A stretch of DNA of 64,000 nucleotides from Nematopogon swammerdamellus (GCA_946902875.1 OX336343.1:968754-1032753); one strand, 5' to 3'; numbered from the stretch's first letter, positions 43,131-54,316 are shown. The notes: generated by a model from the letters alone, not told the origin. Translations and numbers: made by a program.

Positions 43131-44452
43131 AATATGCTTAATTTGAATCGACACAATACATATTCTCTCTCTCTCTCTCTTCTTCCCCTCTTAGGGGACG
43201 AATTTCCCAAAACACTGAACTTGTACCTTGTTATGACTTAATTTAATTTTTATGATGACCAGAAGCCTAAACACTTATTTCCATTTCTAAATTAAACAGT
43301 GACGAACTTCAATACAAACTTTAATCCCTTATTTAACCTTCCTAGGGTATACATTTTCAAAAATCCTCTAGCATTTATTTAACAATTGAGTTATATGTAT
43401 AAAAATAATCGAATGGAACATAATCGTTTCCACATTGTTTTGTAGTAATTTTAGACGTTCTTACTTAATTATGCGTACTAGACTTAGGGTTGGTCCACCA
43501 CTTTAGTGAGGACATTTATTGAGTTCGTACCTACTACGGATAATGTGACTTTGCGGTGTTTCCGAGAAGTAGCGGTTACTTCACATATATACGCACCAAG
43601 ACGGTTTGTCCTCTGTTGTTTAGCGAGTCATTTTGTGGCGTTCGGAGAAGTTGATGTTCTATTTTCAAACGATCGTACGAGGCGTGTGCAATTACTGTGC
43701 GCTTTTTTCGAGTTATGTGAGACTGGTGTACGTGAGTTTGACTGCATGCGCATGGGCAGGTCGCTCGATAGGGAAATATAGAATGTAAATTATTTGTCTG
43801 ATCTAAACGTGGAGATTGCGTAGGTACCCAACTTATTGTTATGTAGGCCTTTGAATGCAGCATGAGTTTTGACGTATGTAGAACATCTTGGATTTCGTGT
43901 TATGACGTGGCTATAGGGTGGCGTATTAGAGATTCTAGAAAAGGAAATGACCTATGAAGTATTTAATTATGCCACCTACGAAATAATATAAGTATAATAG
44001 ATAGCGCTGAAGGCCGTGGAAACGGGATGACATTTTCGTTTTTTACAGCCGACAAGAGCATCTCGGGTCGATGTGTTCTACTTTTGAATGTCTTTTACGA
44101 CAGTTTATAGTAACTATGTATATGTAGATATTTTGTAAAAACAGCTTCACTCACTCACGGTGGTTTTTTTTTTATCAATACATCGACGCACGTTTCGGGC
44201 CAAAACTTATGGTCCAGAGTTATGCTTTTGCCTTTAAAACTGTAAAAGTTTTTTTTCAATCATCGTAAAAAATTTCTTACGCTACTGATTAGATTTGCAG
44301 ACAAAAAGTACCTACATTCTACAAATTCCAAATATTTTTGACAGGCATTATTGTGTCCAATTTCCTCATCAAATCCGACCCTATTTCTCCTTTATCTGGC
44401 CCAGGGGGACGCGGGCAGCCAGTCGTTCACGGTTTTAGTTCACGATAGTCAA
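43131..44452. other. Unassigned stretch
   Basis: A (TC)n run lies at 43165-43181. A 91-codon ORF (43506-43781, plus) is uncharacterised. No repeats were recognised. Confidence 0.4.
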
Positions 44453-44606
44453 GGTATAATGCGCGGGGCGGATCTTGGCGTGTCGCCGCCGCAGCGGTTC
44501 GTCAGTGTTCTCCCTCGCACCCGCACCATACTTGTATAGTGTATTCACGTGGCGGGTCGCCCGCTGCGGCGACGACACGCCGAGATCCGTCCCGCGCATT
44601 ATACCT
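44453..44606. other. GC-rich imperfect hairpin
   Basis: AGGTATAATGCGCGGGGCGG pairs with the end CCGCGCATTATACCT, and further in GCGTGTCG.CGCCGCAGCGG pairs with its reverse complement. The loop (44500-44560) is not palindromic. Confidence 0.65.
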
Positions 44607-44764
44607 ACCTAATGAAAAGTGATCAGATCAGAGAAATATGGCTAGAGGTGCCATCAAAACAGCTCTTTATGAGAATTATTTTACTCAAATACAAGTATTT
44701 CCATGTATATCTGGTTTTTATTAGTAATCAACCCGTTCTCTAGTTTATAGTTATCGCAAGAAAG

Positions 44765-44860
44765 GCCGTCCAAGTGTCGGACTCGCTTGGAGTTTGCACT
44801 GTAGTTTTACCAAGTGTCGAATTTGGTGCAATTACAGTGCAAACTCCGAGCTCGCATGTT
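44765..44860. repeat. Short inverted repeat
   Basis: GGAGTTTGCACTGTA (about 44790) pairs with TACAGTGCAAACTCC (about 44836). Confidence 0.6.
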
Positions 44861-44864
44861 TATA

Positions 44865-45140
44865 CACGGTGTTGCAACCCCAACCGTAAAATCTGAAAGG
44901 GGGTGATTCTGTACGTGAAATAGAAAAACTTTTGTTCTACGACTTTTTTATTTGAAGAAATAAAAATTATTTTTCTCCATACTTTTTGAGAATAGGTACC
45001 TATTTAAAATTTGTACGGAAAAAAGATTTTTTTGTTTTGTTTCAAAAATTGTTTTTTCTTCACAGAAGTTGTTTAGTTTCACATATAGAATAACCCCTTA
45101 TGCCAGTTAAAAATATTACGGGGGCAACTGCAACACCGTG
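44865..45140. mobile_element. TA-flanked MITE (Tc1/mariner-like), 276 bp
   Basis: CACGGTGTTGCA ends are inverted and flanked by TA (44863-44864, 45141-45142). Subterminal CCGTAA pairs also match. There is no ORF. Confidence 0.7.
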
Positions 45141-45174
45141 TATTTTTTTATTTTTTATTGTTAGCTCGACATAT

Positions 45175-45440
45175 GGCGCCGAGGCACTAACGGCGCCCAT
45201 GGACAATCGGTCGTATCCGGGGGTTGCGAATGCCATGCCGGCCTGACAGGTGCCCATTCACGCCCCTCTTGAAGGACCCGAGACTGTACTTGGAGGGAAA
45301 TATATGAGCAGGGAGAGCGTTCCAGAGTTAACCGGTTCTGTAAAGGAAAGATCTGCAGAATCGATTGGTACGCATGCGCGGTAAGTCCAGCGTATATGGA
45401 TGCAATCCCTGCCCAGTGCGCGTGGTGCGGAGGTGTATAA
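45175..45440 (-). pseudogene. LINE ORF2 C-terminal fragment
   Basis: The minus strand encodes LDLPRMRTNRFCRSFLYRTG, then WNALPAHIFPSKYSLGSFKR and NPRIRPIVHGRR. There is one stop or frameshift after RTG. It is 5'-truncated. Confidence 0.75.
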
Positions 45441-46462
45441 TAAATAAAAACAAACAAAACAATTTTCTATGCGATATAACTACAAATTAACTATTATTTT
45501 TTCTTTTCTGTGAGACCTTGCTTCTTGCGAAATCTCATGGATTTAGGTTAACGGGATAAGTGAGTTTGCGAGTATCAAAATAGACTTGAAAATTTGTGAC
45601 ATAAATGGCCGCATCTTTTCATTGTGTTGACTTAGAAGCTTGAATTGTTTACACCTCCAAGGGACCGTAGACCTTAGTATTTGGTATTAATTTCAACTTC
45701 ATACCTCTACCCGTTCCTGATAAAAAGGGTCTTGACAGACGGTCAGAGGGACCGACGGACAACAAAGTGATCTTTCAAGGGTTCCGTTTTTTTTTTTCTT
45801 TTGAGATACGGAATCCTAAAAAGTGCATCGTACACTTCATGTTGATTTACTGAACACTGTATGCCAATATTATTGTTTCAACTATTGGTAATTATTTCGG
45901 CAATCCGCACACAGTGGATACGCGGCCGCTGGGCAAGCGCATGTCGACATCTACAGCCAATGAGAGCGCGCCAAGATATCTTCCTCCGCCATATGTGCTC
46001 ATCTAGCCATTAATTTCTCATCTATGGCTATAATCCTGTATAGACAAGGAAGATAAAACTGCACGCGAACAAATTCTGAACCTGCACTTATATTGAATGT
46101 TCGAGATTCGAATTTTCATTAAAAGTAAATCACTTCAACACAAAAATTTTGAGAGATACGCCACAACATGATAACACGCGACGCGAGAGCAGAAAAACGC
46201 GGCCCGACAACACGAACGCCTTGTGTTTTGTTTATTTTGTTTATTTAGAGAAATTTTAGAAATTCTACTATTCGTATACGGCGCTTTTGTCTGCATCCAC
46301 TTCTTTATGCTAATAAAATAATCTTACAATAAAAACAGAACCGATTAGTTTTTGGGGTTGTTCTGTACCCGAATTTGTGTTCTCTAAAAATACTTGCTAA
46401 AAAAAAATTTCAACCGTCACGCCCCTTCAGCGGCAGAGTGCTTGTGAAGACTAGCCACAATA
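45441..46462. other. Unassigned stretch
   Basis: GGTTCCG / CGGAATCC pieces of repeat C lie at 45779-45825. A CG-rich patch lies at 45910-45990 with a CCAAT motif. No ORF is supported. Confidence 0.4.
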
Positions 46463-46735
46463 TTCTTTATTCTTTATCATCGTCCATAGACAGTATGTAC
46501 ACTGCACTCGGATTCATCATTAAATTTAACATTTAGCATTTTGCCAGTTCGATTATCACATCGAAGAAGAACTGGCAAGAAACTTCGCTGGATACTTTTT
46601 TTTACGTCCACTTAGTCTACATTTACAAACATGTTTGCCACTGCCTACATAGTAAGAGTCATCAATATTTTTAAAAAAATTATCACAAATACAACATTTT
46701 TTCTCCATACGTTATAGCCATACGTTTGGCCTGAC
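46463..46735 (-). repeat. LINE-3'-UTR-like repeat
   Basis: This is a direct match to 13130-13400, but independent of the palindrome. Confidence 0.7.
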
Positions 46736-47262
46736 TGAAGCGTCGAACTATATTACTTAGCTAAAAAAAAAACAATACCGTGAGTAAAGCGATAATTTTA
46801 AATAATAAAAACATATTCAGAATAGTTCTTAAAAATTTCCAACTGCAATTTTTATTTTCGAGCGGAGACTACGGATACCTGTACTGTACTATAAATAAAT
46901 ACAAATCAGAGAGTAATAAGAGAGAAAGAGAGAAAGACAGTCTACGCAAAATAAAAGAAATAGAGAACAAGTAATATTAAACCCCACTCCACTAGGAGCG
47001 AATGTGAAAAAGTTCATTACAGGCAGCCAGTTGCAGTAGAAGAATCATCATAAAAACCCCGGGCAAATGGTGTGCAATTTCGCGCCAATCGGCACTCATA
47101 TGGGAAACTGCATTTCGCACTACCGCACTACGTGCGTCGCATTTCGAACAACCGCAGTTCAATGCACACTCGTTCGGCGCACCGCCTTCGAATATCGAAC
47201 GAATGTGTATTTCCATTAAGCGTTCGTTGGTTGGTGATGATTGCTTAGTGGATAACTAGTGG
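46736..47262. other. Unassigned stretch
   Basis: ORFs of 64 aa (46780-46974, plus) and 74 aa (46992-47216, minus) have no recognised domain. Confidence 0.35.
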
Positions 47263-47265
47263 TCA

Positions 47266-47462
47266 ACCTCGGAGGCTCAGTAGTGCGATCGGTCGACTGT
47301 CGTTCGTGATTATAAGCACACCTGGGCGCGGTCAGAACTTGCATGGGTGGCCGTTAGACCGTTGGAGGTTGACCGTGGATCGGATTCCACGTAAAACTGT
47401 AGGTCCTATTTCTTACCTTAGTGGTGGTAGGGTTGATACTACCTACCCCACTGAGCGAAAAG
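47266..47462 (+). mobile_element. SINE-B, 3'-truncated
   Basis: The head is well preserved: A-box GGCTCAGTAGTGCGATCGG and 5S-like GGGCGCGGTCAGAACTTGCA. The body is lost after 47460. Confidence 0.82.
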
Positions 47463-47477
47463 TCTACCGCTGGTCTG

Positions 47478-47713
47478 AGTCTTAAACTACCTATATCGCC
47501 ATCTATTATTTAGTAGCGTGAATATATGTAGTAATAGAGTCTAAGCGCATTTCTTGTATGGGACCCCTTAATTTTTTACTCTTGCTTTTCTTTTATTTTT
47601 TGGCATATCCGCCATAATCAGACATATTCTGTGAAAATTTCAACCGGCTACCTCGAGGGCTACCTATTACGGTTCAAAAGTAAAAGTACCCGTATGGATA
47701 CGGAACCCTAAAA
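47478..47713 (+). repeat. Repeat C fragment
   Basis: It runs from the TATCGCCATCTATTATTTAG motif to ATGGATACGGAACCCTAAAA. Confidence 0.68.
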
Positions 47714-47899
47714 ACCAAGATATAGTGCCACCAGGAAGTTATGATGCGTGGGAAATATGCGCAAATGTCTGCATTCCTAAGAAGGGATGTGAACTTTCGG
47801 TCGAAAGTTTTTCGATAAATTGTATGACCTAATAAAATAACCTAAATTATCAACAAACTTTCGATCGAAAGTTCACGTCCCTTCTTAGGAATGCAGACA

Positions 47900-48139
47900 G
47901 TTTTTTTTTTTATGGAAACTGACACGGTTGGCTACATCACCTACAACATCCGTGATGTCAGCCCATAACACCGGGTGAACTTGGTGCCACGTCAGTGCTT
48001 CCCTTCGGTCGTGCCGGCTACACTGAACTGGACGGAAAACACAAACTATTTACATAGCCGTTTCGACCGACCTATCATTCATTGCGGTGGTACCAACCCG
48101 ATGGGTTAAACCCTACCACCTAGTGATATAAGAAGGGAG
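47900..48139 (-). mobile_element. SINE-B body with a repeat F head
   Basis: The A tail and body are normal up to CTACCACCTAGTGATATAAG, but the tRNA/5S-like head is absent. Instead, AGGGAGTCATATCCC joins the body to repeat F. The same AGGGAGTCATATCCC junction (reverse complement) is at 63675. Confidence 0.75.
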
Positions 48140-48230
48140 TCATATCCCTTAGTCGCCTTTTACGACATACACGGGGAGAGATGCAGTGGGGCTATTCTTT
48201 TAAAGTACCGGCCCCACACGGTACGGCAGT
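48140..48230 (+). repeat. Repeat F fragment
   Basis: CCCTTAGTCGCCTTTTACGA to CCGGCCCCACACGGTAC. On the minus strand it would be the 5' part of the element at 47900. Confidence 0.75.
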
Positions 48231-48273
48231 TTCGCATATTTGCCACGCATCATAAGTTCCTGGTGGCACTATA

Positions 48274-48782
48274 GCACAATATCTTCCTGTCATTTTCCAC
48301 GAAGATGAACTAAATAAATATTGCGTGTCAGTGTTGGCACACCATCACTCTTACAGTCCCTTTCATCATCTTCTCAGAAATCACACATCTGCAGATGCAA
48401 ACAATGGATGGACCTCTGCATTATTATGAGCTTTAAACTGGCAACACCACACCATTGTATGAACCGGACCGTGTTGCCATGCATAATAATACGACTGCCG
48501 CCAGTGTGAGTGCGTGACTCGCGCCAGGACGTTAAATTTGAAATGCAAGGAGCAAAAAGGCCCATATTATATTTCCCTCCAAGTACAGTCTCGGGTCCTT
48601 CAAGAGATGCGTGAATAGCCACTCTAGTCTAAATAATTAAAATAAAATGCAAGTACATTAGAATATACTTAATAGGGAAATTAAAAGTAGACTTTAATAA
48701 AATCGTCAATTCATAAAAACACATTTATTTTAAAAATTCGAAATTACGAGTACATAATAATGTAAAAAAAATATATAATTGT
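48274..48782. other. Unassigned stretch with a small LINE fragment
   Basis: TTTCCCTCCAAGTACAGTCT and GGGTCCTTCAAGAG (48568-48625, minus) match the SKYSLGSFKRG region of LINE tails. The remainder is unassigned. Confidence 0.45.
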
Positions 48783-49007
48783 ATTGTCTTCGCTGGCCAG
48801 GCCGCGACAAAAAAATGCTTGCGCAGCGCCAAAGACGAGATTGTGGGGCTGGTGACCATGGGAGACCACATGTTTTCTGGGAGGGGGGGCCCGGGGGTCC
48901 TCTCGCTCTCTGCGACTGTCAGTTGGTTGAGTCTATCCGAGTTGCACAAGGCATCACCGCGCCCTGGGCACATTCCGATACACTCCACGAATCAATCACC
49001 CATCTAA
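48783..49007 (+). pseudogene. Possible C-terminal remnant of ORF1
   Basis: The frame is open from the element start to TAA at 49005 and in phase with ORF2 (TAA ATT ATG). It encodes about 74 residues including GLVTMGDHMFSGRGGPGVLS, without a visible zinc knuckle. It has no ATG at its start, as expected of a truncated reading frame. It could also be leader sequence. Confidence 0.35.
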
Positions 49008-49010
49008 ATT

Positions 49011-51959
49011 ATGAGCCGAACAAAAAATAGAAAACTGTATAAACCTTCAGCGGCCCGTTCTCCCTCAAAATTTAAGGTAGACCTCGCCAATATAAGAGGT
49101 CTACACACAAATTTCTCATCCGTCGCCTGCCATCTGCAGACGGCGAGGCCTCACCTCCTCTTTCTTACGGAGACCCAGATCGGGCGTCCTGCGGACGCAT
49201 CCTACCTGGACGTTCCTGGTTACAATCTTCAGGAACGTTTCATGGCGAAGGGTGGTGTCTGCTTGTACGTTGGATCTGGTGTCTCCTATACCCGGCTCAC
49301 CCGATTTGAAGACCCTGTTTTTCCTGTGTTATGGATCCGCGTGAATCTTCCCCACGTGGTGAGGATTTACGCGGGTGCATACAGATCCCCTAACCTCAGT
49401 GCGTCAAGAACAGAGGCATTTTATGAGCATCTCAGCAGTACGGCAGACAAACTGCTTTGCGAGTTCCCTACGGCGGAGTTAGTGATGCTGGGTGACTTCA
49501 ATGCTAAACACCAAGACTGGTTGGGCTCCCCCATCACTGACCATGCCGGCAGGGAGGCTTACAACTTGGCCATTGCGCACGGGTTGACGCAGTTGGTATC
49601 CGGAACCACTCGGATACCTGATAACCCTGCCCATCGACCTAGTTTGTTGGACCTTGTGCTGACTACCGAGCCAAATGGTTACAAGGTGAGGGTCGAAGCT
49701 CCCCTCGGAAACTCCGACCATTGCCTTGTACGCTCAACTGTGCCAACTATACACTTCGCGGAAGCACGTGAATGTAGTACGCGAACAGTTTGGCACTACC
49801 GGTCAGCACAATGGGATGACTTCCGTTCCTTCCTGGGAGCCTACCCTTGGCACGACGTTTGCTTCTCTTCTCCAGACCCATCCCTGTGTGCCCAATCGGT
49901 CGTCGATGTGATCGCACAGGGTATGAATTTCTTCATACCTACCTCCACCGTTCCCATCGGCGGCCGCCATAAGCCTTGGTTTGATTGTCAATGCAGACTG
50001 GCTATTGACACTAAGAACAAGGCTTATAGGAAATGGCTGCAGAATAGGTCTGTCGAGAACAGACGAGAGCTCAACGTCGTTGCTAGGTCCTGCAAACGAA
50101 CGCAAAACTTGGCCAAGTTCAGGCACGACCGTGGAATTGGCGCGAAACTTGCACGTAGCCCTTCGGGTAGCCGCGCCTTCTGGTCTCTCGCCAAATCCAT
50201 CGGTCGGAATTTCTGCCGTCCTGCTACACCTCCGCTGGAACGTCCGGATGGCTCGCTCGCTATACTCGCGAAAGAAAAGGCGAATATCTTTGCACGCCTT
50301 TTCGCATCCAACTCAAACATGGACGACCTGGGCGCCAACCCCCCTTCATTACCCCATTGCGGGCGTATGATGGCAAATATTAGGTTCCACCCCAGAGTCG
50401 TCCATAAAACACTACGTGAGTTGGATATTTCGAAGAGTAGTGGGCCTGACGGCGTCCCGGCGATCGTCTTGAAAAATTGTGCTCTGGAATTGGCGCCAGT
50501 CCTCACCCGCCTATTCAAACGCTCCTATTCCACCGGATCAATGCCTTCTTGCTGGAAGAGAGCTTCGGTCCAGCCGGTCCCCAAGAAGGGGGACCCAGCG
50601 AACCCATCGAACTATCGCCCTATTGCGATAACCTCACTTTTGAGTAAGGTTATGGAGCGTATTGTCAACTCAGCGCTCCTGACGTACCTAGAAGACTCTA
50701 AACTCCTCGACTACAAACAATACGGCTTTCGCAAGCAAAGGTCGACTGGAGATCTTCTAGCGTACGTCACGCATTTATGGGCTGAAAGGCTCGATGGTTT
50801 TGGGGAATCGCTGGCGGTCGCTCTGGACATATCCAAAGCATTCGATCGCGTCTGGCACCGGGGACTCTTAAGCAAGCTTCCGGCCTACGGTGTCCCTACA
50901 AAACTGTGCACCTGGATCTCCAGCTTTTTGAGTGGCCGGTCGATATTTGTCACCCTAGATGGTGCCTGCTCGGCCGACTACTCAATCAATGCTGGTGTTC
51001 CACAAGGATCCGTGCTGTCGCCTACGCTGTTTTTATTGTTCATCAACGACATGCTCTCGCTCGGCGAAATACACTGTTACGCGGACGACAGCACGGTGCA
51101 CGAAGGGTTCATCAAGGACTGGAAGGGTAGAGAGGCCTCAGCAGCAAACGCGAGACGCGAAACTGTTGCTCGGGTTGACCAGGTTCTCGAAAAAGTATCC
51201 TCTTGGGGGAAGAAGAACTTGGTCAACTTCAACGTAGCCAAGACGCAAGCTTGTGCCTTCTCTACTAAGGCTGATCCGTTTCCTCTCCAAGCCACTTTTC
51301 AGGGCAGCCAAGTCCCCAACGATGGTAGTCTGGGCGTCCTGGGTATGGAGGTGTCCAGGGACGTTGGGTTTCGATCGTTCATAGAGTCCAAGGCGAAACT
51401 AGCGTCTCGAAAATTAGGAGTCCTTTACCGCTGTCGGCGATTTTTCACGCCGGTCCAACTGCTTACACTCTACAAAGCACAAGTAAGACCGGTGATGGAA
51501 TATTGCAGTCATCTTTGGGAGGGTTCCCCTGAGTACCTTCTTTCAGCCTTGGATTCTATTCAGCGACGAGCCATTCGCCTCATTGGTGACTCCGTACTCA
51601 CAAAGGACCTTCAACCTCTAAAGCACAGACGTATCGTTGGGTCATTGAGCCTGTTTTATCGGTACTACTATGGCCGCTGCTCTGACGAACTTGCTTCCCT
51701 TATCCCTCCTCCTCCTGTTCGCCTTCGCCAAACCCGCCATACTCTCGCGGAACACCCGTTTGTAGTCGACAGAAGAGTTCTTCGAACTGCACGATTCTCT
51801 AAATCGTTCTTGTGCCGCACTGCAAAGGTGTGGAACGGGCTCCCAGGAAATATCTTCCCCCACTCCTACAATCCACAGATCTTCAAATCGCGGGTTAATA
51901 GCCTTTCCCCAGCAACATTAGTCCACCTCCAAGCCGGACTGGCACCTCCTCGGGGGTGA
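49011..51959 (+). CDS. LINE ORF2: AP-type endonuclease and reverse transcriptase, 982 aa
   Basis: The protein nicks target DNA and copies the element's own RNA at the nick. The endonuclease spans about residues 20-245, with all expected motifs: ANIRGL (Asn27), TETQ (Glu54), YRSP, GDFN (161-164), SLLDLV and GNSDH (Asp236, His237). The reverse transcriptase spans about 470-760: SSGPDGVP, NYRPIAIT, QYGFRKQRST, LDISKAFDRVWH (Asp606), GVPQGSVLSPTLF and the catalytic YADD (690-693). A thumb and C-terminal domain follow, ending RTAKVWNGLP...FKSRVNSL, the same block seen in the LINE fragments elsewhere in this window. No RNase H domain is seen. The reading frame is undamaged, which suggests a young insertion. 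The start at 49011 is chosen because an in-frame stop lies two codons upstream. The clade (jockey/CR1-like group) is not assigned. Confidence 0.93.
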   Translation: MSRTKNRKLYKPSAARSPSKFKVDLANIRGLHTNFSSVACHLQTARPHLLFLTETQIGRPADASYLDVPGYNLQERFMAKGGVCLYVGSGVSYTRLTRFEDPVFPVLWIRVNLPHVVRIYAGAYRSPNLSASRTEAFYEHLSSTADKLLCEFPTAELVMLGDFNAKHQDWLGSPITDHAGREAYNLAIAHGLTQLVSGTTRIPDNPAHRPSLLDLVLTTEPNGYKVRVEAPLGNSDHCLVRSTVPTIHFAEARECSTRTVWHYRSAQWDDFRSFLGAYPWHDVCFSSPDPSLCAQSVVDVIAQGMNFFIPTSTVPIGGRHKPWFDCQCRLAIDTKNKAYRKWLQNRSVENRRELNVVARSCKRTQNLAKFRHDRGIGAKLARSPSGSRAFWSLAKSIGRNFCRPATPPLERPDGSLAILAKEKANIFARLFASNSNMDDLGANPPSLPHCGRMMANIRFHPRVVHKTLRELDISKSSGPDGVPAIVLKNCALELAPVLTRLFKRSYSTGSMPSCWKRASVQPVPKKGDPANPSNYRPIAITSLLSKVMERIVNSALLTYLEDSKLLDYKQYGFRKQRSTGDLLAYVTHLWAERLDGFGESLAVALDISKAFDRVWHRGLLSKLPAYGVPTKLCTWISSFLSGRSIFVTLDGACSADYSINAGVPQGSVLSPTLFLLFINDMLSLGEIHCYADDSTVHEGFIKDWKGREASAANARRETVARVDQVLEKVSSWGKKNLVNFNVAKTQACAFSTKADPFPLQATFQGSQVPNDGSLGVLGMEVSRDVGFRSFIESKAKLASRKLGVLYRCRRFFTPVQLLTLYKAQVRPVMEYCSHLWEGSPEYLLSALDSIQRRAIRLIGDSVLTKDLQPLKHRRIVGSLSLFYRYYYGRCSDELASLIPPPPVRLRQTRHTLAEHPFVVDRRVLRTARFSKSFLCRTAKVWNGLPGNIFPHSYNPQIFKSRVNSLSPATLVHLQAGLAPPRG

Positions 51960-52013
51960 AATTGGCTGCGCCTGAGGTTGCGACCTCGGACAGAGCCACC
52001 CAGTTCGGTAGCA

Positions 52014-52046
<33 letters not shown>

Positions 52047-52209
52047 TATTAGTGGCAGCACTCCAAAGAATAGAAGTCATGGTTCCTTTCTCGATGAATG
52101 AAAAATTTATAATTAGTAGATAAGTACTAAGAAAATATTGTGACTTGCGAGTTTATGCATTGAAATAGAACTGGCGGAATTTTCGACGTATCCAAGAGTA
52201 GGTTACTTA

Positions 52210-52585
52210 TGGATGAAATTATACAATCAATACTAATAATAAATCTGTAAGGGATGTCATGTAGTAAGTTACTTTTTTTTATGAGATATTGCGCTTGTAG
52301 ACTCTATGTATGATACTAAAACTAAATTGAGGATTTTTAGAAATATTTTCTGTATGTACGTATGTTCCTCCATAATTCTTAAACCGATCATCCGAATTTG
52401 ATGAAACTTAGTACAAGGACATTTAACTATACGTGACACAGGATAGGCTAAATAAAATTCAGTTCCGGTTACTCTAAGATGTGGCTCTCATACAAACCGA
52501 ATAGTACGGTAGCGGGCTTACATACTTTCTTCTTTTTTAATACGAATTTCACGAGAACGAAGCCGCGGGTAAAAACCTGTATAAA
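52210..52585 (+). repeat. Repeat D, full-length copy
   Basis: It runs from ACTAATAATAAATCTGTAAG through ACACAGGATAGGCTAAATAA to ACGAGAACGAAGCCGCGGGT. Unlike the copy at 14275/15853 it lacks the left stem of the CCTATCCTGTG hairpin, so that hairpin is a later change. Confidence 0.75.
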
Positions 52586-53367
52586 ATATGTATTTGTGCT
52601 CGCTTAGTCATCATCGTATATCGTGTAATATTCAGATATTTATAGGCCATCTAAGGAATGTCTTATGTGCGTATTGACGCATGCTAAGAGAATTTCTGAT
52701 TGGGTCTTGCTTGAGGCAAAGCAAAACGTTGCGAGGTCGCTATAAAGGTAATTTATGTGCGTGGATAAAGTTTCAATGAAACCACAAAATACACACACGG
52801 AACACGACCATAACCACGAACGTATTTCAATGCGCTTGCGCGGGGAGTTTCACAATCCGTGAACATAACGAAAGTTAGTAGTATCTATTTCACATATAAT
52901 AAAACTGTAAACATTGTGTATCTATCTGTCTATGTGAACATTGAAAATATTTCAAAAAACTCAATAAATAAGGCCTTTATTATACCTTAATTGAAATAAT
53001 ATTTTTAAATGCACAAAGAAAACAATAACACTATACTCAAACTAATAAATAAATTAAAATAAAAAACTCTTCCATAAGGACTGTGAACGCAGTCCCAAGG
53101 ACCGAAGAAGCAAGAACGTTGATTGACCGAAGCATCGTTCCCCCGCTGAACGGCCAAGCTTATGTTTTGGGTGAGGAACGGAATAGAGGCACGAAGGTCC
53201 CCAGACGTCTCTTAAGCAGTTTGCCGAACTGCTTTACCAGTTAAATAATATTCGGTCGGGGGGTGAAGTATAAACCTGATAGAGATTTTGCAATGTTTTG
53301 GTTTTTCTGTTTGGTACCTCGCGCATCACGTAAAAATGATACTGAGGCAATTCAGATCAAATTTTGA
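52586..53367. other. Unassigned stretch
   Basis: There are no recognised repeats. A moderately GC-rich segment at 53080-53230 has no supported ORF. Confidence 0.4.
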
Positions 53368-53725
53368 GAAAAACCGGACAAGTGTGAGTCCAACTGGCGG
53401 ACCGAGGGCTCCGTATCACCACACAATATATTTGTGTTATGTAATAAAAAAAATTATTGTTTTCTTGTGTTCAGTCCAGTGTTTCCTGCAAAAAGTAACA
53501 AATTAAGTTAGTCCCCATACAAGCAACGTATTATTTCAACGTTTTCTTGTTTTTTATTTGATCTATCGTAAAAACGGTAATACATACAAGCGTCAAACTT
53601 GGTGTGATTATAGCGAAACTGTAATGTAAAACAACAAATAATAGATAATAAAACCCGACCAACGACGACGTGGTGTTACGGACCCCTCGGTGCGCGAGTC
53701 CGACTCGCACTTGACCGGTTTTTTA
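53368..53725. repeat. Repeat C copy with both inverted ends
   Basis: AAAACCGGACAAGTGTGAGT at the left and GACTCGCACTTGACCGGTTT at the right are inverted. This copy shows that repeat C can have terminal inverted ends of about 45 bp, like a MITE. Confidence 0.75.
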
Positions 53726-54316
53726 TGCAGATCCCACCTATAATTATGATTAATTACCACCATTAGGCAAGCCTAAGCTTAAGGCGGACGGAGTTGTGGG
53801 CATAACATAATGATCCTCGGTACCTATCCGAGTTCACTCGACGGAGACTAATGTGAGTGCAATATGCGCGGGCATGCATTATGCAAGTGTCGCAAATACA
53901 TGCAGAAGTGCTGCTATGCACTGCACCAGACAGACTGCATACAAACAATACATCGAGAATCTATCTAGAAACATTTACAATACGCACGTACCTAGACCAG
54001 ATATCTGACTGAACCCTATGTTCACAGACTAGGTTAGGTCGTCTGTGCCTATGTTCTTTGTTTTTTATTTTATTATCTTTTTTTGAATGGTTTGCTTAGA
54101 TATATTAAATGTTTTTTTACAATATGTACACTTTATTAAATATTTCGGCGCTGTTGCCGTCATCAGTAAGTAAAAGTATAATGATATATTATTCGACAGT
54201 TATTTGAATTACGCTTAGATATAGTATGTTATACATATAATAAGTGAAAACTTAGTATGTAAGTTATATTTAAAAAAAGCTCAAGGTTTCTTACCCGGTT
54301 CTTTCTTATAGATTCA
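53726..54316. other. Unassigned stretch
   Basis: Nothing was recognised. Confidence 0.4.

Larger units (their letters stand above)
47721..48273. mobile_element. Palindromic element split by a SINE insertion
   Basis: The left arm runs from 47721 (TATAGTGCCACCAGGAAGTT) to about 47811. The right arm is split: about 47855-47899 and 48231-48273. Removing 47900-48230 restores one uninterrupted palindrome of about 220 bp. Confidence 0.75.
48783..52044 (+). mobile_element. Non-LTR retrotransposon, ORF2 intact
   Basis: The insertion starts near 48783, where AT-rich flank changes to GC-richer sequence, and ends with 28 A's (52017-52044) preceded by AATAAA. It is probably 5'-truncated within ORF1. No clear target duplication was found. 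Confidence 0.85.

Noticed and set aside
50024..50518. 164-aa minus-strand ORF
   Set aside because: It lies fully inside the LINE ORF2 on the other strand and has no motifs of its own.
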